From JANNSW01 sp031431235 (GTDB taxonomy: Bacteria > Pseudomonadota > Alphaproteobacteria > Rhizobiales > Hyphomicrobiaceae): a DNA stretch of 14,220 nt. Location of the stretch: contig JANPDA010000113.1 in the NCBI GenBank assembly GCA_031431235.1, positions 1-14,220 on the forward strand, given 5' to 3'. The translations under genes and the position numbers were made by a program. This document shows, piece by piece, positions 1-7,692 of the stretch (the stretch's first letter is position 1; each line of letters opens with the position of its first letter). Under the pieces are notes generated by a model. It did no database searches. It was not told where the DNA came from and saw only the letters and a list, made by a program, of their open reading frames with translations.

Positions 1-279
1 CGACGCGCGCTCCTTGTCCGCCGACAGCACCCAGTCGATCAGGCTTTCGGGACCGCCAGGCGCCTCCTGGGCGACGATGCCGATGCGGGCGTGCTTCGAG
101 GTGGTGATCGAGCCGTCGTCCAGGTGCAGCTCGCCCGAGACGAGCCGGAGCAGCGTCGTCTTGCCCGCGCCGTTGCGGCCGACCAGCCCGACTTTCCAGC
201 CGGTCGGGATGCCCGCGGTCGCCCGGTCGAAGATCGGCTTGCCTTCGATGCGATAGGTGAGGTCGTTGAGGTGCAGCAT
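1..279 (-). CDS. ABC-F family ATP-binding protein, N-terminal 93 residues (3' end outside window)
   Basis: The gene starts at ATG 279 and runs off the left edge, so only its first 93 residues are visible. They form the beginning of an ABC ATPase domain: a Walker A motif GRNGAGKT at residues 34-41, and a Q-loop glutamine at residue 71 in IGIVAQEAPGG. The opening MLHLNDLTYRIEGKPIFD with no membrane segment, and the VAQEAPGGPESLIDWVL stretch, resemble soluble ABC-F proteins (Uup/YheS/EttA group), which carry two ATPase domains in one chain and act on the ribosome rather than in transport. Only half of the first domain is visible, so subfamily and substrate cannot be set. It follows lpxB after a 169-bp gap and may have its own promoter. 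The frame was chosen because it alone keeps the Walker A motif; the nearby ATG at 284 is out of frame with it. Confidence 0.85.
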   Translation of the reverse strand, partial: MLHLNDLTYRIEGKPIFDRATAGIPTGWKVGLVGRNGAGKTTLLRLVSGELHLDDGSITTSKHARIGIVAQEAPGGPESLIDWVLSADKERAS

Positions 280-448
280 GGCATGCCGATAGCCCAGTGG
301 CGGGCGGCGGGCAATGGAGGCTGCGACCAATTCGATCCATCTCGACAATTCGCCGCGAACAGCGATGCCGCCAACGCCACGGGCAAGAGATGCACGCTTG
401 CGAGCTGAGCGACGAATTCGCGAGAGCTTCCCGTTGCTGCCCTCTCCC
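280..448. other. lpxB to ABC-F intergenic region
   Basis: This 169-bp gap separates the lpxB stop from the ABC-F start. I see no ORF with protein-family character. In the transcribed direction there are only short palindromes and no run of T, so no convincing intrinsic terminator. No clear -35/-10 pair stands out either. Confidence 0.5.
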
Positions 449-1657
449 CTATCGCCCCGTCAGCGCGTAGCGCAGCACGATCTCGGCGGCGGCGACGCTG
501 GGCGAGGAGGCGGGCGGCGACATCAGCTCCGCGATGCCGGCCAAGGCCTCGCGCTGGCGCAACCGCGTGTCGCGATCGGTCAAGGAGCGGGCGAGCGCGT
601 CGGCCAATCGTGCAGGATTGCACTCCTCCTGAATGAGCTCGGGGAACACGTTCTTGCCCAGCACCAGATTGGCGAGCACGATCGAAGGCACCTTGACGAG
701 AAAGCGCAGCCGCGCCGCCAGCGGATCGACCCGGTAGCCCACCACCATCGGCGTGCCCGCGACCGCGAGCTCGAGCGTCACCGTGCCCGACGCGGCAAGC
801 GCCACGTCGGCGAGCCGGAAGGCGGTGAACTTCTCCTCGTCTCCCGTGACCAGATGGGGCCGGTGCGGCCAGGCGGCGAGCGCCTGCTCGATCAGCGGCC
901 TGACGCTCGGGACCACCGGCAGCACCACTTCCACCGGCCCGATCGCCTGCTCCAACAAACGGATCGCCTCACCAAAGGGCTGCATCAGTCGCCGGACCTC
1001 GTTGGGCCGGCTGCCCGGCAACACCGCGACCACCGGCCGCCCCGCCGCCAACCCGAGCCGGCGCGCGAGCGCTTCCCCATCGAGCCCCTGCATCCAGGCG
1101 AGCCGCTCGACCATGGGATGGCCCACATAGGTGCAGGCCGGCCCGCCGAGCCGCTGGTGGGCCTCCGGCTCGAACGGCAGCAGCGCCAGCACATGATCGA
1201 CATAGGCCGCCATCCTGGCGGCCCGCCCCGGCCGCCACGCCCAGACGGTCGGCGACACGTAGTCGATGATCGGGATCTCCGGGCGCTGCCGGCGGATGCG
1301 CCTGGCGATCCGGTGGGTGAACTCGGGCGCATCGATGATGACGACCGCATGCGGCTCATAGGCGATCGCGGCCGCGACCGTCTCGCGGATCCGCCGGTAG
1401 AGCAGCGGCAGCCGCTTCAGGATCGCGGCCGGCCCCATCACCGCCACGTCCGACATCGGAAACAGCGAGCTCAACCCCTCGTTGTCCATGTCGACGTCGC
1501 CGACGCCGCGCAGCTCGATCGGACGCGGCGACAGGCGCAACAGCGAGGCGATCAGCTTGCCGCCGAGCAGGTCGCCCGAATGCTCGCCGGCGACGATGAA
1601 CAACCGTAGCGGCTCGACGCGCGCACCCCTCGAGCGTTTCACAGCCGGCTTTCTCAT
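449..1657 (-). CDS. lpxB: lipid-A-disaccharide synthase LpxB
   Basis: LpxB (glycosyltransferase family GT19) joins 2,3-diacylglucosamine 1-phosphate to UDP-2,3-diacylglucosamine to give the lipid A disaccharide, as a peripheral protein on the cytoplasmic face of the inner membrane. Visible family motifs are AGEHSGD at residues 23-29, DAPEFTHRIARR at 109-120, YVSPTVWAWRPGRA at 133-146, YVGHPM near 177, LPGSRPNEV near 213, and a C-terminal ASGTVTLELAVAGTPMVVGYR followed by LANLVLGKNVFPE. Length is 402 residues, slightly above the usual 380-390 because of a basic N-terminal tail. The start at 1657 was chosen because its ATG overlaps the lpxI stop (ATGA, 4 bp), implying translational coupling. 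The open frame continues upstream to 1894, but only antisense-like sequence within lpxI. It is the last lpx gene of the cluster. Confidence 0.97.
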   Translation of the reverse strand: MRKPAVKRSRGARVEPLRLFIVAGEHSGDLLGGKLIASLLRLSPRPIELRGVGDVDMDNEGLSSLFPMSDVAVMGPAAILKRLPLLYRRIRETVAAAIAYEPHAVVIIDAPEFTHRIARRIRRQRPEIPIIDYVSPTVWAWRPGRAARMAAYVDHVLALLPFEPEAHQRLGGPACTYVGHPMVERLAWMQGLDGEALARRLGLAAGRPVVAVLPGSRPNEVRRLMQPFGEAIRLLEQAIGPVEVVLPVVPSVRPLIEQALAAWPHRPHLVTGDEEKFTAFRLADVALAASGTVTLELAVAGTPMVVGYRVDPLAARLRFLVKVPSIVLANLVLGKNVFPELIQEECNPARLADALARSLTDRDTRLRQREALAGIAELMSPPASSPSVAAAEIVLRYALTGR

Positions 1658-2505
1658 GCGGCCGTGTCCTCGACGCCCGCGATGAAGATGCGCTCGGCGT
1701 CGGCGATGCGCACGATCTCGGCCCGCTCGGCGATCAGCACGCCGTGGGCCATCACCGCGACGCCCGCAAGGCCTGCCTGCGCGGCCAGCTCGACCGTGCG
1801 CGGCCCCATCGCCGGCATGTCGACGCGCAGCTCCTGGCGCGGTTTCGGCCGCTTTACCAGCACACCCATGCGCTTGCCCCGGCGCCGGCCCCATTGCCGC
1901 AGCTCGGCCGCACGTATCAGCATCTGATCGGTGCCTTCCGCTGCCTCGACCGCGATTACATGGCCGCGCGTCACTACCGCTGCCTGGCCGACGTCGAGAA
2001 CGCCGAGCGCACGAACGACCGTGAGGCCCTGGCGGATGTCTTTCTCGTCGTCGGCGGATGGGTGCTCGCGGCCGAGCGGCCCAAGACCCACGACGAGGCT
2101 CGGCGCGATCTCGTGGGCGCCACGCACCACGAGGCCCTTGGCCTCGAAGAACCGCACCACGCTCGAGAGCACGCTGTCGTCGCCCCCGATCATCAACGAA
2201 AGGACGAGGGGCAGATTACGGATCGCGCCGAGGTCGAGGCGGACCTGGTCGAGGTCGGGTCGCGTGACACCGCCGATGATGACGAGCTCGCCGCTGCCCA
2301 TGCGTTTCAGCTCACCGAGCAAACGGCCGATCTCACCCCATTTGATCCAGCTATGGGAGAACCTTTCGATCGCCGGCTCGGCTTCCCCGACGATGCCCAG
2401 GATGTGGACCTCGCGGCCCGCGGCCACCGCCTCGCGCGCAACGGCAACCGGGAACGCGCCCCCGCCCGCGATAATCCCGACCCGGCCGCCTGCCGCCACC
2501 GTCAT
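1654..2505 (-). CDS. lpxI: UDP-2,3-diacylglucosamine pyrophosphatase LpxI
   Basis: LpxI hydrolyses UDP-2,3-diacylglucosamine to 2,3-diacylglucosamine 1-phosphate, the LpxB substrate. It is the alphaproteobacterial replacement for LpxH and is unrelated to it in sequence. The 283-residue length fits the family (DUF1009). Visible features are the glycine-rich start GIIAGGGAFPVAVA at residues 10-23, GGVTRPDLD near 78, GGDDSVLSSVVRFFE from 108, EGTDQML at 190-196, and the C-terminal block KRPKPRQELRVDMPAMGP at 218-235. Its Asp229 probably corresponds to the catalytic Asp described in Caulobacter LpxI; that is an inference from motif position. The usual PGQD in this block reads PRQE here. The start at 2505 lies 28 bp after the lpxA stop and is preceded by a G-rich stretch. 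The stop overlaps the lpxB start by 4 bp. Confidence 0.95.
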   Translation of the reverse strand: MTVAAGGRVGIIAGGGAFPVAVAREAVAAGREVHILGIVGEAEPAIERFSHSWIKWGEIGRLLGELKRMGSGELVIIGGVTRPDLDQVRLDLGAIRNLPLVLSLMIGGDDSVLSSVVRFFEAKGLVVRGAHEIAPSLVVGLGPLGREHPSADDEKDIRQGLTVVRALGVLDVGQAAVVTRGHVIAVEAAEGTDQMLIRAAELRQWGRRRGKRMGVLVKRPKPRQELRVDMPAMGPRTVELAAQAGLAGVAVMAHGVLIAERAEIVRIADAERIFIAGVEDTAA

Positions 2506-2533
2506 ACCGATCCGCGCCCCTGGCGTGGTGCTC

Positions 2534-3334
2534 TCAGCTCGAATTGCCGACGCGGGGAACGCATAGCGCGCGATCCTTGCTCGCGCGGATGAACGACACG
2601 ATCCGCTGCACCCCGGGATCGGAGCCGAACATCTTCTCCACGTCGTCGAGCCGCTCCAGCAGCGTTCCCTCGTTGGAGAACAATTGCCGGTAAGCCCGCC
2701 GCAGACTGTGGATCTGGTCGCGCGAAAAACCCTGCCGCTTCAGCCCGACGATGTTGAGGCCACTGAGGCCGGCGCGGCTGCCGAGCGCCATGCCGAAGGG
2801 GATCACATCGTTCTCCACGCCGGTCATGCCGCCGATGAAGGCATGGGCTCCGATGCGCACGAATTGGTGCACGCCGGAAAGGCCGCCGAGGATGGCATAG
2901 TCCTCGATCGTGCAATGGCCGGCGAGTGTCGCATTGTTGGCGAGGATGACGTGGTTGCCGACAATGCAGTCGTGCGCGACGTGGGTGGCGACCATGAACA
3001 GACAGTGCGAGCCGACACGGGTCAACCCGCCGCCCCCCTCGGTGCCGGGGTTCATGGTCACGTGCTCGCGGATCTGGTTGTCCTCGCCGATCTCGAGCGA
3101 GGTCTTCTCGCCCCTGTATTTGAGGTCCTGGGGTTGATGGCCGATCGAGGCGAACGGAAAGATCTGGGTGCGGGCGCCGATCTTGGTGCGGCCGGCGACG
3201 ACGACGTGGGAATGAATGCGCACGCTGGCGCCCAGCACGGCCTGCGCGCCGATCACGGCATAGGCGCCGATCTCGACGTCCTTGCCGAGCTTTGCACCCT
3301 TCTCGACGATCGCCGTTGGATGGATCTTGCTCAT
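2534..3334 (-). CDS. lpxA: UDP-N-acetylglucosamine acyltransferase LpxA
   Basis: LpxA transfers a 3-hydroxyacyl chain from ACP to the 3-OH of UDP-GlcNAc, the first step of lipid A synthesis, in the cytoplasm. The 266-residue protein starts MSKIHPTAIVEKGAKLG and has the left-handed parallel beta-helix hexapeptide repeats through about residue 185, then a helical C-terminal domain beginning LKRQGFSRDQIHSLRRAYR. The family block HVAHDCIVGNHVILANNATLAGH is present; His121 aligns with E. coli catalytic His125. ASIGHQPQDLKYRGE and GGLTRVG are also typical. The ATG at 3334 overlaps the fabZ TGA by 4 bp (ATGA), so the two are probably translated in a coupled way. This suits their shared 3-hydroxyacyl-ACP pool. 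Chain-length preference is not something I can read safely from the sequence. Confidence 0.97.
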   Translation of the reverse strand: MSKIHPTAIVEKGAKLGKDVEIGAYAVIGAQAVLGASVRIHSHVVVAGRTKIGARTQIFPFASIGHQPQDLKYRGEKTSLEIGEDNQIREHVTMNPGTEGGGGLTRVGSHCLFMVATHVAHDCIVGNHVILANNATLAGHCTIEDYAILGGLSGVHQFVRIGAHAFIGGMTGVENDVIPFGMALGSRAGLSGLNIVGLKRQGFSRDQIHSLRRAYRQLFSNEGTLLERLDDVEKMFGSDPGVQRIVSFIRASKDRALCVPRVGNSS

Positions 3335-3810
3335 TTTGCCTCGGTGTCGACGATCATCGCCATGATCTCGGCGGCCTCCGCAACCAGGGTCCCATCGACC
3401 TTGGCCTCGCCGCGGAACCGCCAGGCGCGGCCGCGGCTGCGGGTTTTCGTGACGTGATAGCGCACCGTGTCGCCCGGCACGACGGGCCGGCGGAACTTCA
3501 CGCCGTCGATGCCCATGAAGTAGACCAGCGCGGGCCTCGACTCGGCACCGAGCGAATGCACACAGAGCGCGCCCGCAGTCTGGGCCATGCCTTCGATCAG
3601 CAGCACGCCCGGCATGATCGGATGGCCGGGGAAATGACCCTGGAAAAACGGCTCGTTGGCTGTCACGTTCTTGATGCCGATAGCGGAGCGGTCGCCGTCC
3701 ATCTCGATGATGCGATCGACGAGCAGGAACGGATAGCGGTGCGGCAACAGCCGCATCACGCGATCGATGTCGGCTGAGGCCAACTCCTTCTTGTCGGTCT
3801 TATCGGTCAT
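3331..3810 (-). CDS. fabZ: 3-hydroxyacyl-[acyl-carrier-protein] dehydratase FabZ
   Basis: FabZ dehydrates 3-hydroxyacyl-ACP to trans-2-enoyl-ACP in type II fatty acid synthesis and competes with LpxA and LpxD for the same substrate. The 159-residue hot-dog-fold protein contains LLPHRYPFLLVDRI at residues 21-34 and the active-site block GHFPGHPIMPGVLLIEGMAQ at 58-77, with His59 and Glu73 spaced exactly as E. coli His54 and Glu68. KFRRPVVPGD follows near residue 105. The start at 3810 has a purine-rich GAAGAGAAG stretch upstream, and the 72-bp gap to lpxD is otherwise empty. Its stop overlaps the lpxA start. Position between lpxD and lpxA is the normal alphaproteobacterial and enterobacterial arrangement. 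Confidence 0.97.
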   Translation of the reverse strand: MTDKTDKKELASADIDRVMRLLPHRYPFLLVDRIIEMDGDRSAIGIKNVTANEPFFQGHFPGHPIMPGVLLIEGMAQTAGALCVHSLGAESRPALVYFMGIDGVKFRRPVVPGDTVRYHVTKTRSRGRAWRFRGEAKVDGTLVAEAAEIMAMIVDTEAK

Positions 3811-3882
3811 CGCTGTCTTCTCTTCCGGCGCCTGGCCGTCGGCTGGATGGCCCCTAGGTTGCAGGTGCTGCGGGCACTACTT

Positions 3883-4923
3883 CTAACGGCCACCCTTGCG
3901 TTTCGCCAGTAGCCTCACCATCGCCAACTCGCGCATCCATTCGCCGGTCTGCCGGGCCGGACTGCCACCCACCCTGGAACCAGGCGGCAGACTGTCCTTG
4001 ATGCCGCTCTGGGCCGCGGACTGCGTCCCCGTGCCGATGCGGGAATGGCCGTTGACGCCGGTCTGCCCACCGAGCACCACGAAATCCTCGATCACGGCAC
4101 TGCCGGCAATGCCCACGAGCGCGCACAGCACGCAATGCCGACCGATCACCACATTGTGGGCAATCTGCACCAGGTTGTCGATTTTGGTGCCCTCGCCGAT
4201 GATCGTGTCCTTCAGCGCGCCGCGGTCGATTGCAGAGTTCGCGCCGATCTCGACGTCGTCCTGGATGATGACGCGGCCGACCTGGGGCACTTTCAAGTGG
4301 CCCTTGGCGCCCATGGCGAAGCCGAAGCCGTCCTGGCCGATGCGGGCGCCAGCGTGGATGATGACGCGGTCACCCACGAGGGCATGCGTGAGCGAGGCGC
4401 CAGGTCCCACGAACCCGTCGCGACCGATGCTGACACGATAGCCGATGACGGCACCGGCAGCGATCCGAGTTCCACGGCCAATCCTGGCCTCGCGCCCCAC
4501 CACAGCGCCCGGCTCTACGACCGCATCCTCCTCGATCAGCGCGCTCGGATGGATCAAGCCCGCCTGCTCGGTCGCCGAGGCCTCGGCGACACGGGGGTGC
4601 ATGGCACCCGGGTAGAAGGCCGTGAGCGCGCGCGCAAAGGCGCGATAGGGCTCCGGTGTGACGAGGGCGACAACGCCGTCTGGCACCCGATCACGCAACG
4701 CCGGGGCAACGAGGCAGGCGCCTGCCCGCGTCGTCGCGAGCTGGGGCAGGTACTTCCGGTTATCGATGAAGGCGACGTCGTCGGGCCCTGCCAGATCGAG
4801 CGGGCGGACATCGACGACGAGTGCCTGGGGAGCGGCATCGGTTGCGACCTCTGCACCGGCGAGCCTAGCGAGCGCCGCGAGCGGCATGGGCGCGGCGCGC
4901 TCGAAAAAGCCCGGATGCTCCAT
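3883..4923 (-). CDS. lpxD: UDP-3-O-(3-hydroxyacyl)glucosamine N-acyltransferase LpxD
   Basis: LpxD adds the second (N-linked) 3-hydroxyacyl chain to UDP-3-O-acyl-glucosamine. The 346-residue protein has an N-terminal uridine-binding domain (residues about 1-120, with DVAFIDNRKYLPQL near 49), then hexapeptide beta-helix repeats from IHPSALIEEDAVVEPGA. The conserved KIDNLVQIAHNVVIG places the catalytic His at residue 256 (E. coli His239). GFGFA near 200 and GGQTGVNGHSRIG near 285 are typical, and the chain ends SPARQTGEWMREL plus a short basic tail. I chose ATG 4923; the frame is open to a TTG at 5013, but the extra 30 residues are low-complexity and would make it longer than the family. It follows bamA after 287 bp, without the ompH/skp gene often found there. 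Confidence 0.94.
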   Translation of the reverse strand: MEHPGFFERAAPMPLAALARLAGAEVATDAAPQALVVDVRPLDLAGPDDVAFIDNRKYLPQLATTRAGACLVAPALRDRVPDGVVALVTPEPYRAFARALTAFYPGAMHPRVAEASATEQAGLIHPSALIEEDAVVEPGAVVGREARIGRGTRIAAGAVIGYRVSIGRDGFVGPGASLTHALVGDRVIIHAGARIGQDGFGFAMGAKGHLKVPQVGRVIIQDDVEIGANSAIDRGALKDTIIGEGTKIDNLVQIAHNVVIGRHCVLCALVGIAGSAVIEDFVVLGGQTGVNGHSRIGTGTQSAAQSGIKDSLPPGSRVGGSPARQTGEWMRELAMVRLLAKRKGGR

Positions 4924-5210
4924 CACAGATCCGATCGAGGGAAACGGTTGCTCGTGTGCTGCGGTGGCACTCGACGATGGCGCTGTCGCACCATGTCCGG
5001 CGGCCGGAGTCAAGCTTGGCTGCGCCCGATCGGGCCCGCGACCCCAAAGGAGTTGTTGGCAAATCGGCGGAGCACCCGGGTACGGACCGATGGCGAGTGG
5101 CAGCCAACGCCAACCCCTGAAGACCTACAACACCACACGTCCCACCAGTCTCGAGCTGAAAGCTCGCGAAACCGAGGTCGTCTTTCGCTGGGAAACGGAT
5201 GTCTGTCGGC
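4924..5210. other. bamA-lpxD intergenic region, no gene recognised
   Basis: This 287-bp gap lies where many alphaproteobacteria carry ompH/skp. No Skp-like reading frame with signal peptide and coiled coil is visible; the longest minus-strand frame across it looks like out-of-frame sequence overlapping both neighbours. A short perfect hairpin (CGAGCT, 3-nt loop, AGCTCG) at 5152-5166 lies about 45 bp downstream of the bamA stop but has no T-run, so it is not a convincing intrinsic terminator. No clear promoter consensus is seen. Confidence 0.5.
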
Positions 5211-7550
5211 TCAGAACTTGGTGCTGGCGCCAAACCGGAAGGCCTGCTCGTCGTCGAAGGCTTCCTTCGACAAAACGAACGCGTAGTCGGCCCGCAGCGG
5301 TCCGAGCGGCGAGTTCCATATCAGGCTGGCGCCGACGGAGGAGCGAATGCTCGCCTCGTCGACCAGCTTGATTTTGCCCGACGCGTCCAGCTCCTGGGCG
5401 CGATCAGAGACGCCGAACACCGAGCCCGCGTCGGCGAACACCGCGCCGCTCAACCCGAGCTCCTCAGGCAACAGCGGTAGCGGGAAGCGCACTTCGGCGG
5501 TCGCGGCGTAGAACATGGTCGCGCCGATCGCATCGCCCGTCAGCAGGTCACGCGGTCCGAAACCACCGCGATCGAAACCACGAACGGTCTCGCCGCCCTT
5601 GTAGAACAGATCGTTGACCCGAAGCTCCTCGCCGCCCCAACCTTCGATGTTGCCGCCGGTCACCCGTCCGACGAAAATGATCTTCTCGGTGATGGGATAA
5701 TAGCCTCTCCCCTCGGCAACGGTGCGCACATAGAAAACGTCGCCGCCAAGGCCTGCTACATCCTGCGCCAGCTCGAGATAGACACCGCGGGTTGGATTGC
5801 CCCTGATGTTGCGGGTGTCATAGGCGAGCGTGTAGCCCAGAGCCGAGAGCAGCGTCACGCCCTCCTGCTCTTTCACCAGCTCGCTCGCATCGTCCTGGAC
5901 GCTGTAGATCTCCTCACGGGCAAGGGTGTAGCGCGTTGTCAGCCACGCCTCGTCGGTGAGTGGGAAACCGAGCCGGAGCCCACCGCCGGTACGGCGGCTC
6001 TTGTAGCCGGCTTCCTTGCCGAAATCGACCTCCTTGTGAAAGAGATCGAAACCTGCGGAGATGTTCTGGTCGAGAAAGCGCGGCTCGGTGAAGCTGAAAT
6101 CGACCTGAATGCGCTCGAGGCTGCCGCCGAGCTTCAACTGCACGAACTGGCCTTTGCCGAGGAGGTTGCGCTCCTTCAGGGTGATGTCCGCGATCACGCC
6201 TTCCGAGGTGGAGTAGCCGCCGCCAAACGACAGCTCCCCGGTCGAGTCCTCCTGCAGAACGACGTTCAGCACAACCCGATCCGCCGCGCTGCCTTGCTCG
6301 ACGTTGACCTCGACAGTCTTGAAGAACCCGAGCGCCTGCAGCCGTTTCTTGGCCCGGTTGACCAGCAGCTTGTTGTAGGCATCGCCTTCCGCCAGACGGA
6401 ACTCGCGTCGGATTACATAGTCCTGAGTTCGCAGATTGCCGACGACGTTGATACGCTCGATATAGATGTGGGGGCCATCCTCGACCACGTAGCTGATGCT
6501 GATGGTCCGGGCGACCGGATCGCGATCGACCTGCGGGCGGATCTGCACGAAGGCATGCCCTTGCTCGGCGACCATCAGCGTCAACTTCTCGATCGACTTC
6601 TCGATCAAGGTCGCGTCGTAGACCTCGCCTGTCTCCACCAGCTGCTGGCCGAGCAGCTCGTTGGCATCGACCTCGGGGATCGACGATTCGACCCGAACGT
6701 CGCCGAACGTGTAGAGCTCGCCTTCCTCGATCGTGAAGGTCAAGAAGAAGCCATCGCCGCCACGATCGAGATCGGCCACACCCGACACGATCTGGGCATC
6801 CGCGTAGCCATTCTTCAGGTAGAATTGGCGAAGCAGCTCACGGTCGAGATTGAGCCGGTCCGCATCATAGATGTCGGTCGATTTCCAGAAACTGAACAGG
6901 CTCTTCTCGGTCGTCGTGATGACTTCCTTCAAATCGGAGTCGGAGAAGGCGCGATTTCCGATAAAATTGATATTGAGGACCTTGGTGGTCGGTCCTTCGT
7001 TGATCTCGAACACGAGGTCGACGCGATTGCTCTCCAGCTCGATGATCTTCGGCTCGACGGTCGCCGCATACAGACCCTGGCTCTGGTAAACGTCGAGAAC
7101 CCGCTGCAAATCGGCCTGAACCCGGGCGCGCGTATAGACCGAGCGCGGCTTCAGCTGCACCTCGGCCTCGAGCGTTGCGTCCTCGATCTCGCTGTTACCC
7201 TCGAACACCACCCGGTTGACGACCGGGTTCTCGACGACCGTCACCACCAGCACGCTGCCGGAGCGCTCGATCCGGACGTCGGCGAACAGGCCAGTTGCGA
7301 ACAGCGCCTTCAGCGATTGATCCACGAGGAACGAATCGTAGGCATCGCCGGGCGAAATCTGCATGTAGGAGCGAACGGTCTCGGGCTCGACGCGACGGTT
7401 CCCTTCGACGCGGATCTCGCTGATTGCGGCCTGCGCATGCGCCGCTCCCGGCGCGGAAACGATCCCGGCCGTGCTCGCAACGCCCGCCAATGCCATGCTC
7501 ACGACGAGCAGGCGTATGGCGCGATTTGCTCTTCGCAAAATGCTGAGCAT
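5211..7550 (-). CDS. bamA: outer membrane protein assembly factor BamA
   Basis: BamA is the outer-membrane Omp85 barrel that folds and inserts outer-membrane proteins. The 779-residue precursor begins with a signal peptide (basic MLSILRRANR, hydrophobic core, predicted cleavage after AHA at residue 39). Five POTRA domains follow at about 43-109, 110-186, 187-277, 278-358 and 361-435, recognisable by repeats such as IRVEGNRRVEPETVR, VVFEGNSEIED, INFIGNRAFSD and INVVGNLRTQDYVIRREF. The beta-barrel starts near GELSFGGGYSTSEG (438) and carries the L6-loop motif VRGF at 656-659 within the FDRGGFGPRD context. The chain ends in Phe (GASTKF), the usual barrel signal. The start at 7550 has GAGGGG at 7561-7566 upstream, 10 nt from the ATG; the longer open frame begins with a GTG at 7616 and would bury the signal peptide. 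rseP lies 142 bp upstream. Confidence 0.97.
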   Translation of the reverse strand: MLSILRRANRAIRLLVVSMALAGVASTAGIVSAPGAAHAQAAISEIRVEGNRRVEPETVRSYMQISPGDAYDSFLVDQSLKALFATGLFADVRIERSGSVLVVTVVENPVVNRVVFEGNSEIEDATLEAEVQLKPRSVYTRARVQADLQRVLDVYQSQGLYAATVEPKIIELESNRVDLVFEINEGPTTKVLNINFIGNRAFSDSDLKEVITTTEKSLFSFWKSTDIYDADRLNLDRELLRQFYLKNGYADAQIVSGVADLDRGGDGFFLTFTIEEGELYTFGDVRVESSIPEVDANELLGQQLVETGEVYDATLIEKSIEKLTLMVAEQGHAFVQIRPQVDRDPVARTISISYVVEDGPHIYIERINVVGNLRTQDYVIRREFRLAEGDAYNKLLVNRAKKRLQALGFFKTVEVNVEQGSAADRVVLNVVLQEDSTGELSFGGGYSTSEGVIADITLKERNLLGKGQFVQLKLGGSLERIQVDFSFTEPRFLDQNISAGFDLFHKEVDFGKEAGYKSRRTGGGLRLGFPLTDEAWLTTRYTLAREEIYSVQDDASELVKEQEGVTLLSALGYTLAYDTRNIRGNPTRGVYLELAQDVAGLGGDVFYVRTVAEGRGYYPITEKIIFVGRVTGGNIEGWGGEELRVNDLFYKGGETVRGFDRGGFGPRDLLTGDAIGATMFYAATAEVRFPLPLLPEELGLSGAVFADAGSVFGVSDRAQELDASGKIKLVDEASIRSSVGASLIWNSPLGPLRADYAFVLSKEAFDDEQAFRFGASTKF

Positions 7551-7560
7551 CCGGTATCTG

Positions 7561-7566
7561 CCCCTC
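7561..7566 (-). promoter_or_regulatory. ribosome binding site of bamA
   Basis: GAGGGG sits 10 nt before ATG 7550 and decides the start in favour of the signal-peptide methionine over the in-frame GTG at 7616. The rest of the 142-bp rseP-bamA gap shows no clear promoter or terminator. Confidence 0.6.
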
Positions 7567-7692
7567 GTCTCTGCCGATCCCCCTGTGGAGGCGCTCCTCG
7601 GCACCGAGCACCCCACGACGCACTGGCCAACGCTTTTTGTTAACAGATTCCCCGGCCAAAGGGAGTGCGACCGTTAGCGCCTACTAAACGCC

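Noticed and set aside
39..623. 194-codon minus-strand ORF across the lpxB end and ABC-F start
   Set aside because: It is out of frame with both the LpxB C-terminus and the ABC-F Walker A motif, which define the real frames.
314..1609. 431-codon plus-strand ORF opposite lpxB
   Set aside because: It is antisense to lpxB, rich in Arg, His, Asp and Gln as expected from the reverse strand of a high-GC gene, with no family motifs.
4865..5233. Minus-strand ORF between bamA and lpxD as a candidate OmpH/Skp
   Set aside because: It has no signal peptide or coiled-coil pattern and overlaps both neighbours out of frame.
4045..5286. 413-codon plus-strand ORF across lpxD and the bamA-lpxD gap
   Set aside because: Most of it is antisense to lpxD motifs, and the part in the gap has no family likeness or ribosome site.
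6036..7643. 535-codon plus-strand ORF opposite bamA
   Set aside because: It is antisense to the well-supported bamA and has no recognisable domain; long shadow frames are normal at this base composition.
7551..7692. Sigma-E-like or sigma-70 promoter before bamA
   Set aside because: A TTGGCC with a 17-bp spacing was noticed, but the matching -10 is poor, so no promoter is called.
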